A DNA stretch of 10,577 nucleotides, taken from assembly GCA_933822405.4 (NCBI GenBank), contig CAKOGP040002049.1, forward strand, positions 1 through 10,577, in the 5' to 3' direction. Source of the DNA: Cylindrotheca closterium. Taxonomy: Eukaryota; Bacillariophyta; Bacillariophyceae; Bacillariales; Bacillariaceae. The first letter of the stretch is position 1; every line of letters starts with the position of its first letter. Under the pieces are notes generated by a model. It had not been told where the DNA came from. It saw only the letters and a program-made list of their open reading frames with translations, and did no database searches. The translations under genes were made by a program, and so were the position numbers. Below, piece by piece: positions 1 to 6,135 of the stretch.

Positions 1-125
1 GCGTCCGGCATACTTGCGGCGAATCCCGACATTACGATCAAAGTCCGATCGTACGTGTCGAAAACTTCGTACTTGAATAGTTTCTTTTCGGAACGTAAAA
101 ACTCATATTTCGTCATATCCCAACA
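1..125 (-). mobile_element. Partial copia LTR cut by the window edge
   Basis: This stretch aligns without gaps to 4749-4873, differing at ten of 125 positions. On the minus strand it begins TGTTGGGATATGAC, the same terminus as the complete LTR further on. It is therefore the U3 end of a copia LTR whose remainder lies left of the window. The sequence just outside it (126 onward) reads as LINE RNase H tail, not as a polypurine tract. From this I infer the 5' LTR of a minus-strand element extending leftwards, or a solo LTR. The outside flank on the plus strand is CACAG, the expected target-site duplication if the insertion is clean. Confidence 0.8.
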
Positions 126-1078
126 CACAGGTTCATGGAAGAAGCGGGGGTTGGAGGCAACCGAGCGGCCTGTAGACTCCAGCAGGCGGCGGTAGGATTA
201 TGCTTTGGAGTCTACTTCCACATTGCGCTGCTCCCACCAGTCCAGTTGAGAGAAAGGCCGGTGCTTGTCCAGGTGGCCTTTAACATGGCGCCGATGAACT
301 TGGAGGGGAAGGTGGCGAAGCAAGGCCCGGATGGTTGAGGCCAGATCAAATTGGGCACCAGACAATGACAGGTGGAATTTGGAGAAGGACTTATCAAGAG
401 CTACAAGCCCGTCGCAGGCCATCTCAACCGACGGTTGGCTGGCAAAGAGTTTCAGGTGGGCGACCTGAGACATCCAGTCCAACACCAGGAGAGAGGCCAT
501 AAGGTCAATCAATTCGCTGCACGTGGAACTCTGGTCGTCAAATTTCCCAGGGGTTTGGCAGGTGATCCAGATGATATCCCTGCGGTCATCAGTGAGAATT
601 TGGGCGCAGACTGTGCCCACTTTAGCTTTGTAAGAGCCGTCGCTCACAGCACAAAGGGTACCGGCGCGAAGGGCCTGAACCAGGCGGTCCTCACTACCTT
701 CAATGGTAATGACCTCTGAAACCCAGCCGTGAGAACCTGATTCAGCCAGACTACCAAAGTGATGCCAGAGGTCAAGGATGGAAGATGGGGGAGCAGGTGG
801 TTGGCTGGTAGGTGAGGGCCCATAGAGTGGAGGAGGACCCGGCTCTTGTGGATTGGAGAACGGCTAGGGAAGACAGAGACCGAGGCGCGGACAGCGTCCA
901 CTGGTAGAGGTGGGAGATCAGGGTTGAAGCAACAAGGCAAGTGGAAGGTGCACTGACGGCTGGTGGAGGCAAGAGGAACGGAAGGGATCCATAGTTGACC
1001 CTCACGGTGGAACAGGGTATTGGTAGAGGGGGAGTATTGCCACTTCCAGGATAAGTCAACGGAATGCCACAGGCCTAA
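126..1078 (-). pseudogene. LINE copy A: linker and RNase H domain, broken
   Basis: This is the C-terminal part of a non-LTR retrotransposon polyprotein. RNase H would remove the RNA strand during reverse transcription. All four acidic positions are visible: the Asp of SDGS (near 640), the Glu of SEL, the Asp of ACDG and the Asp of VEVDS (near 206). A VKGH motif lies before the last one. The first GTG-like start at 647 is not a real start, because homology continues upstream in the same frame to about 850 (SSILDLWHHF, matching SSILHIW of LINE C). From about 870 to 1078 the linker is in another frame, so there is a frameshift near 840-870. A TAA at 198-200 interrupts the end, but homology resumes (ASNPRFFHEP) up to 126, where the LTR begins. 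The gene is dead and is joined to an RT piece after a large deletion. Confidence 0.82.
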
Positions 1079-1437
1079 CGGAGAACAAATCCAAAGCCTT
1101 TGCTAATCATCATCCCCAACAGAATGGAGCTAATTGCAACCCAGATAGGAGGTCCTGCCCTATTGCCTTTTCCACATCCTTGAAATGGGATCAGAGTCGG
1201 AGGGGTAAAGACACGGTCTGAATTGCCAAACCCCGTGCGCACCCAGTGTTTAGACTTCATCAGTGTATCAAACATGGAGCGAAGGGTACGCCATTGAATC
1301 CCAAAGCGCATGAGGCTAATGATTGCCACCCAATGGACAATCCGGTCAAAGCAGGACTTGGCATCATTGGAGATCCACCCGGCCGGGCGGCGTTGAAGAT
1401 GCAAGAGGTCCCCAGTGAGACGCTTTGTCAGGGCCAT
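1075..1437 (-). pseudogene. LINE copy A: partial reverse transcriptase
   Basis: This fragment of about 120 residues holds RT palm motif A (NDAKSCFDRIVHW) and motif B (PFQGCGKGNRAGPP). It stops just before the catalytic FVDD box, at GFGF. The next bases give VLR and a TAG at 1075-1077, then the sequence jumps to the LGPW-like linker of the same element class. Compared with copy B, roughly 1.2 kb is missing (equivalent to about 2022-3243), including motif C and the thumb. The upstream end is also truncated, starting at a position equivalent to DLALSK, where it abuts copy B in opposite orientation. It is very similar to copy B in motif A and diverges quickly outside it. It could not encode an active polymerase. 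Confidence 0.85.
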
Positions 1438-1439
1438 AT

Positions 1440-2955
1440 TCCTTTGGCAACGGGATTCGTGCCCTCAAATTGGCGAAACTTGATGAATTTTGCAATTGAG
1501 AAAAAGGCAGGCGACTTCCGGTTGTCAAAAATGCGTACTATTCAGTTAATGAATTCGGAGGCACAGGCGAACAACAAAAAGCGGGTCGAGCGGCCATGCG
1601 ATATGCCGAGGAACGCTCCTTGATTCCGGACGGTCAAAGCGGTTCTTGGAAATGTCACCAGGCCATTGATCTGGCCCTGTCCAAATGTCTGGTCTGGGAC
1701 TTGTTGATTCTCCAACGACGCGCGGCTGGGTGGATCTCTAATGATGCCAAATCCTGCTTTGATCGTATTGTTCATTGGGTGGCAATCATTGCAATGCTCC
1801 GGTTTGGGCTGACATGGAGGGTCCTATCCTCCATGTTTAACATGCTGTCATCAGCGACGCATCGGGTGCGGACAGGCTTTGGCGATTCCGAACGTACTTT
1901 CAAGCCGCCTTCTGTTATCCCCTTCCAAGGCTGTGGTCAGGGTAATGGGGCTGGACCCCCTATATGGATCTCTGTGAGCTCCGTTCTCATTACCATGATG
2001 GAAGCGATGGGTTACGGCTTTGAGTGCCTCTCAGCATTGGAGTCACAGTTGGTCACAGCCCAATGCTTCTGCTTTGTCGACGACACCGACGTCATTGAGG
2101 CTGGCAATACAGTACATCACTCGGGTGAAGCTATATGTGCATCGGTGCAGGACGCCGCCACTCTGTGGGCTGGGGGAATCCGTGCCACTGGCGGTGCGAT
2201 CAATCCTGAGAAGTCCTTTTGGTGGCTCATTGATTTTGAGTGGGACTCCCGCACAGGCAAATGGAAATTCCGTGGGAAAAAAGCAGTCGCCCCCAACTTT
2301 GAACTCCAAATTCAAGGTCTTTCAGGTGCTACTGAATCCTTGCGTCGCCTTGAACCAGATGACTTGGAATGCACTTTGGGAGTTATGCTTGCTCCCTTGG
2401 AAAACCTTGAGGCCCACAAGGCTCAGATGGTTGCTAAAGCCAAGGATTGGGCAGAACAGCTTCGATCCAACCTGCTTCACAAATATGATGTCCTCCCCCT
2501 CATCAAGTTGACCATCATGAAGAAATTGGAGTATCCGATGGCGCTAACAACTCTGGATGCCCAGCAATGGACAGACATTATGTCTCCGGTACTTCAAGTG
2601 TGCCTTCCGAAGGCGGGTGTCTGTCGTAATTTCCCTTGGGATGTCATATTTGCTCCGCTGTCCTATCAGGGTCTTGGACTTCCACATCCGTTTGGTTGTC
2701 AAGTGTTTAAGCATCTTGAGATGTTGCTCTGACATATGGCCAACAGGACCACAACGGGGGACTATATGGAGGCCAACATCCAAGCCCATCAACTTGAAAC
2801 GGGGAAGTCCTTTGGACTTTTCCAACAAGTCTACACCAACACGGCGATCCTTGCTTCAGACACGTGGCTGAAACGAGTCTGGTATGAGCTTGAAGGTTTG
2901 GACATCTATGTCGCCTACAACTCTCCAGCCCTCTCCCTTTGATGTACGGACGACT
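1440..2955 (+). pseudogene. LINE copy B: reverse transcriptase domain, broken
   Basis: This is the RNA-dependent DNA polymerase of a LINE. In order it shows the fingers (NLMNFAIEKK, GDFR, MRTIQLMNSEAQAN), motif A (NDAKSCFDRIV, about 1743-1775), motif B (PFQGCGQGNGAGPP, about 1920-1961), the catalytic FVDD at 2073-2084 and a GGAINPEK motif, then the thumb (LGVMLAPLE, KYDVLPLIK). The longest open stretch is 1596-2732, 378 codons. The ATG at 1596 is not the original start, because homology begins at 1440 in another frame before a one-base loss in the A-run at 1576-1580. The TGA at 2730-2732 replaces an Arg (CGC in LINE C); the same frame then continues to 2939. The palm residues are all intact, so this was the better preserved RT before it was interrupted. 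Confidence 0.9.
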
Positions 2956-3924
2956 CTGCTGGTGGATCTCTTCATCTACTTGGAGGTTGAACAGGAGGAA
3001 CTTTTATGGCTCAATTGGTGTTGAATGTTCCTCCAGGTATGCACAGTGTCTGACATTGTGACTGCTAATGGCAGGTTTATTTGTCGCTCTGCGTGGAATG
3101 GGCTCAGGGATGAGTGCTGCCGCTCGCCATACCAATGGCCAAGGACAGTTCGCCCAACAAGGCAACACTAGGTCCTGTGGCAGACCACCTTGTCCAGAGC
3201 CCTGCTTGCCTCCAACCGGCCACATCACCCACTGCAACAGCCCTTGGGGCCATGGACTGACCGTCTGGAGGACTGGAATTGGTTACTGTCCCCCACCACA
3301 GGCCTTTTTCACCGCCATGGGGCAACCTGGAAACACTTTTGCTCTGAGGGCTCCCACACCACGTCACGTTGCTACGCACCAGGGCCGTCCCATCCTTCCT
3401 GCCCATGGTGGACTGCACCGCTTCCTTCTGACGTTCTTCATGTTACGGTTCGCTCCATCACAGGATCTGACAGGGTTCTTCTCACCGGTACTGGCCGTGC
3501 CTCTGAACCGTCTTCTTCCTCCAGCCCATCCATTCTTCACACGTGGCAGACGGCTGCCAAGCTCTGCACAGACTATTACGGGTGGGTCCCCGATGAGATC
3601 GAGGTTCACGGTGACAAAGCCACCTTGGCTGATGCTCTGTTGGACGGTCGCCTGCGTGTGATCAGCGATGGATCCTTCAAGAACGAGTTGGGGACCGCAG
3701 CGGTTCAACTCCTGGTGAAGCATGGAGGATGCCATCAAATTATCATCCGGTGTCAGACTCCCGGTTTGCCCCAGGACCAGAGTCCATACCAAAGTGAACT
3801 CATTGGTCTGTTGGCCGGTATAATGGCGGTTGATTGGCTCCTTGAGCAATGGTTCCCAAACATTCTGACTGGCCCCAAGGTGCGGATTGCTTGCGATGGC
3901 CTCTCTGCTATTGAGATGGCTTCT
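2956..3924 (+). pseudogene. LINE copy B: linker and truncated RNase H
   Basis: This continues copy B in a new frame. It starts with LLVDLFIYLEVEQ, matching LLMDIFVDALVDQ of LINE C. TGA 3022-3024 replaces the Arg in a WCRQ-like motif, and TAG 3169-3171 replaces a Trp. After that the frame is open for 250 codons (3190-3942), but its last few residues belong to the neighbouring copia DNA. The linker has the LGPW motif and SSSPSILHTW. RNase H supplies three of its four acidic residues: the Asp of SDGS (about 3667), the Glu of SEL (about 3796) and the Asp of ACDG (about 3895). The fourth Asp and the H..GH segment are lost at the junction near 3918-3924. A GTG or ATG start at 3190 is an artefact, since homology runs through it. 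Confidence 0.85.
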
Positions 3925-4433
3925 GACGGTACTCAGCACTGAGTAACTTCCCTTTACCAGCTTCCAGTAAATCGTTACCAGCTGGTGTTTCCTGCTTTGA
4001 ATCCTTGTTGAACTTGATAGGAAAATCTTCCAACATGTTCTTGACATAGTTGTCCATGGAGACCTTGAGTTTTCCTTTCACCAAGAAATCGAAAGTCATT
4101 CCAAGATATCTGTGTATCTTTACTCTGGCAATTGTGCATGCCTTGATCAACCCATATCTCATGTTCAACCACTCAGCAAATTTGTCATTTACTTTTGGAT
4201 CCATGTGACTTCTTGACATCAGATTGTCAACATAAAACCTGATAGTTTGCTGTTTGTCATCAACAACTTTGTTAGCAACACACGGGTCATACGAATTGAA
4301 AACAAATTCCTTTGCCTCCAAATCACTTCAAAAGTGATTATAGAATAGGTGTTAGAATAAAGCAAAATGTGCTCTATTGTGAGTGCCTTTAGCACTCAGA
4401 ACAAATTCTCTGCAATCGAAATTTGTAATCGAT
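3920..4433 (-). pseudogene. Copia reverse transcriptase fragment
   Basis: This is part of a Ty1/copia pol polyprotein. The open part (4321 down to about 3925) reads FVFNSYDPCVANK, then FYVDN, then KFAEWLNMRYG and KIHRYLGMTFDF, which is the usual copia order. It ends at DLLEAGKGKLLS, shortly before the next conserved block, so it is truncated at 3' by the junction with LINE B. The active-site box is YVDN (4223-4234) where copia RT has YVDD, so a catalytic Asp is lost. Upstream, the same frame gives LFYNHF and SDLEAK but is broken by TGA 4328-4330 and TAA 4352-4354. Homology beyond about 4400 is weak. No PBS, gag, protease or integrase is present. The region is visibly more AT-rich than the flanking LINEs. 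Confidence 0.8.
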
Positions 4434-4569
4434 TGTACAACACTTTCACAACAATAGTTCTCCTGTGTCTAGGTATACTTTGAGTGAAATTGTTCCTATT
4501 TGATTAATATTTGGCTTGAATTGATGATTCAATCACAAAAGTCAGTTCAACAATTTTCCCTTGGAAAAT
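4321..4569. repeat. Cluster of short perfect inverted repeats
   Basis: Within about 250 bases there are six perfect inverted repeats with small loops. They are AATCACTT/AAGTGATT (4321-4339, loop 3), TGAGTGC/GCACTCA (4380-4398, loop 5), ACAAATT/AATTTGT (4401-4426, loop 12), CAATCGA/TCGATTG (4413-4435, loop 9, overlapping the previous one), TTGAAT/ATTCAA (4516-4532, loop 5) and ATTTTCC/GGAAAAT (4553-4569, loop 3). The first overlaps the eroded copia RT frame. The DNA is AT-rich, so some would arise by chance. I know of no element made of these. Confidence 0.55.
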
Positions 4570-4611
4570 CCCTTGTTTACAAAACTTGATTCGACCTCTG
4601 CGAAAATTCTG
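4434..4611. other. AT-rich spacer between copia RT remnant and LTR
   Basis: I see no convincing coding homology on either strand in these 178 bases. On the minus strand it lies directly after the LTR end, where a copia primer binding site and leader would be expected if this LTR were also the 5' LTR of a second element. I cannot identify a clear tRNA-complementary stretch. The inverted repeats at 4516-4532 and 4553-4569 fall here. Confidence 0.5.
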
Positions 4612-4873
4612 TGTTGGATGCAGTACTTTGGGACATCTTGTATTATTCCCTACTGCATTGTACACAACATCGATATCTCACTTGTATAGGGTCATTCCCT
4701 TTTTGTGTGGATGTAGATTGTCCGACAGACTTGCGTTCGGACAGACTTGCTTCCGGCATACTTGCGTCGAATCCCGACATCACGATCAAAGTCCGATCGG
4801 ACGTGTCAAAAACTTTGTACTTGAATAATTTTTTTTTGGAACGTAAAAACTCATATTTTGTCATATCCCAACA
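4612..4873 (-). repeat. Complete copia LTR, 262 bp
   Basis: Its ends form a perfect 6-bp terminal inverted repeat on the minus strand, TGTTGG...CCAACA, as is usual for copia LTRs. On the minus strand it follows the pol stop codon and a short untranslated region, so it is the 3' LTR of the element that ends at 4982-5424. The last 125 bases on the plus strand match 1-125 of this window, which independently supports the boundary at 4873. The boundary at 4612 rests on the inverted repeat only. Inside it are 16-bp tandem repeats and a 12-bp palindrome (GTCCGATCGGAC, 4791-4802 or within a base of that). Promoter elements would lie here, but I cannot point to a TATA box with confidence. Confidence 0.75.
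4725..4772. repeat. 16-bp tandem repeats inside the LTR
   Basis: Two direct units, ACAGACTTGCGTTCGG (4725-4740) and ACAGACTTGCTTCCGG (4741-4756), differ at two positions. A third, more diverged unit (CATACTTGCGTCG, 4757 onward) follows. They sit in what would be the U3 or R part of the minus-strand LTR, where tandem motifs often act as enhancer or factor-binding sites. That role is inference. The LTR copy at the window start retains only part of this array because it is cut by the edge. Confidence 0.75.
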
Positions 4874-4981
4874 CACTCCTGCCATTGTGACAATCACCAT
4901 TGGCAGCAATGGGACATGCTCTCATTTACTGTTTATTTTTGTTTTGTATTTTCATTTTGAACATATACATACTTGTCTGAC
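4874..4981 (-). other. Copia 3' untranslated region with candidate polypurine tract
   Basis: These 108 bases separate the pol TAG (4982-4984) from the 3' LTR. The bases touching the LTR read GGCAGGAGTG on the minus strand (4874-4883), the place where plus-strand priming from a polypurine tract occurs in copia elements. The tract is short and contains a C and a T, so it is only a candidate. Confidence 0.45.
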
Positions 4982-5424
4982 CTAGTCCTGTGGACCAAGA
5001 ACCAGATCCCTGAACTTGCGAAACTTCTCATCTTGCAATGGCTTAGTCATAAAATCCGCAATCATATCGTCAGTTGGACAGTATTTGACCTTAACATTGC
5101 CTTTCTCAACTTGATCTGTGATAAAGAAATAACGAATATTGATAGCTCGGCTTCTTTTGCATGCGATCTTGTGACCATTCTCTTCCAGTAGAATCGCGCT
5201 TTTGTTATCCTGATACAAAGTATTTTTCTTGATCGGATACCCTTGCCACTCCATGAACAACTTCGTCCATAGTATCATCGTGACAACATCGTCAACAGCA
5301 ATCAGTTCTGCTTCTGTACTGCTTCTGCTGTTTAGCTTTTGCTTCTTTGACATCACTTGAGCTGCACCTCCTCCAAAGGACAGATTGCCGCCAGTATGAG
5401 TATCCAACTGCCGGTGTAATACGG
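4982..5424 (-). pseudogene. Copia pol C-terminus: RNase H domain
   Basis: This is the RNase H end of a Ty1/copia polyprotein. In order it shows DTHTGGNLSFG, KKQKLNSRSSTEAE (Glu motif at 5306-5323), LWTKLFMEWQGYP, YQDNKSAI (Asp motif at 5201-5215), the INIRYFF segment and TDDMIADFMTKPLQ, ending with a TAG at 4982-4984 after a normal C-terminal length. The frame is open from 5407, but that first codon is TTG and conserved sequence begins slightly upstream (RQLDTHTGG), so no start exists here. The rest of pol (integrase and RT) is missing on the upstream side, where the sequence changes to unassigned DNA next to LINE C. Untranslated sequence and an LTR follow in the right order, so this is the genuine 3' end of a 5'-truncated element. 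Confidence 0.88.
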
Positions 5425-5638
5425 CTGTAGAGGCCAGGAACTAGGTTGCTGTTGATCAACAAAGTTTGAACCACGTTGAGGCGTTCAATAGAGGAACGTT
5501 CCTTGCAAGTCAAAAGTCAAGGACGATCGGCTCTTCCACGCTAGGTGCGTGGAGAATATGTATGTGTTAGACTGGGATACGTGTGGCGTGTGATGTACCA
5601 GTACCAGAATCACTTTGGTAAATATGTAGACAAGTAAG
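5425..5638 (-). other. Unassigned boundary with palindromes; LINE C 3' UTR
   Basis: On the minus strand this follows the conserved-frame stop of LINE C, so at least its upper part should be the LINE 3' UTR. I cannot fix where the LINE ends, as no poly(A) or simple-repeat tail is seen. It holds two perfect 12-bp palindromes, TGTTGATCAACA (5450-5461) and AGGAACGTTCCT (5492-5503), an 8-bp palindrome CTTGCAAG (5502-5509), an inverted repeat TTGAAC/GTTCAA (about 5466-5488) and a hairpin TCCACGC-TAGGT-GCGTGGA (5535-5553). The hairpin is well placed for a structure recognised by a LINE RT, but that is a guess. No coding homology was found. Confidence 0.45.
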
Positions 5639-6135
5639 TCAGGGGGCTGCTGGGGGAGGAGTAGGGTGGGTCAGTTCCCACATCAATCGTCGCCTGCCTG
5701 CAAGGGATCGTCTGATTTTGCGGCGGGCTTCGGAGATGACGAGGACCCATTCCTCCTTATCCGCCAGTTGGAGTCAGAGGACTGCCACAAGGCGGGATCG
5801 ACGGATGGCAGGGCGAAGGTTCCGAGGCAGGTCGCGAGGACCCATGTCAAACTCGTCATGTATGCGTCGATTGAGAGCAGTTGCACGCTGTTGGTTGACG
5901 ATGTTGTCGTCAGAATGAAAGACATCATTGCGATGCTTCCACATGCCTTTACCGATAAGGATGAGCTGTTGAGATAGATTGGCAGCCCAGCGATTACCGG
6001 ATCGGCGACTACCGCGAGAGCGGTAGAATTGTTCCTGGAGGTCGGCCCAGCCGTGGGCGAGAAGGCCTTCGAGGAGGCATTGGGGGCCGAGGCGGAGTTG
6101 GGCCTCACAGACTTGGGTGACGGAGTCTCTGGTTG
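5639..6135 (-). pseudogene. LINE copy C: C-terminal domain in a shifted frame
   Basis: In the frame one step away from the long open frame, the sequence reads CEAQLRLGPQCLLEGLLAHGW, ADLQEQFYRSRGSRRSGNRW, GKGMWKHRND (HRN at about 5927-5935), NQQRATALNRRIHDEF, DKEEWVLVIS and a basic end (RRKIRRSLAGRRR), closing at TGA 5639-5641. The W..HRN block with following basic residues is what I know from C-termini of diatom LINE-like proteins; its function is unknown to me. A TGA at 5774-5776 interrupts it. Because it is compositionally protein-like and family-like while the other frame is Ser/Pro-rich filler, I conclude that a small indel between about 6110 and 6160 shifted the frame. Confidence 0.7.

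Larger units (their letters stand above)
1438..3924 (+). mobile_element. LINE copy B, truncated at both ends
   Basis: This non-LTR retrotransposon fragment begins inside the RT domain (PLATGFVPSNW, matching PLWSGHVPELW of LINE C) and ends inside RNase H at the join with copia RT. No endonuclease, zinc finger or 3' tail remains. Reading with the homology needs three frames in turn: 1440-1580, 1581-2955 and 2956-3924. The first shift is a lost base in the A-run at 1576-1580. The second is near 2955, where about two bases are missing after a GAC GAC pair. Four stops interrupt it: TGA 2730-2732, TGA 2940-2942, TGA 3022-3024 and TAG 3169-3171. Its ends meet other elements directly, with no LINE tail or target-site duplication that I can see. 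Confidence 0.85.

Noticed and set aside
2020..2511. A 163-codon plus-strand open frame overlapping the RT
   Set aside because: It lies in a different phase from the FVDD-containing frame and shows only Ser/Leu-rich shadow composition.
1075..3924. A and B as one LINE insertion inverted by twin priming
   Set aside because: Both halves contain RT and RNase H and differ in sequence, so they are two copies and not two parts of one.
3364..4047. A 227-codon minus-strand open frame as a gene
   Set aside because: It is antisense to LINE B in one half and out of frame with the copia RT in the other; it matches nothing.
4590..4611. Copia primer binding site next to the LTR
   Set aside because: The bases after CCAACA on the minus strand do not clearly complement a tRNA end that I can name.
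5683..6110. The last ~150 residues of the long 8379-5683 open frame as a true protein C-terminus
   Set aside because: They are Ser/Pro-rich, match no sister sequence, and the adjacent frame shows the family-like HRN domain.
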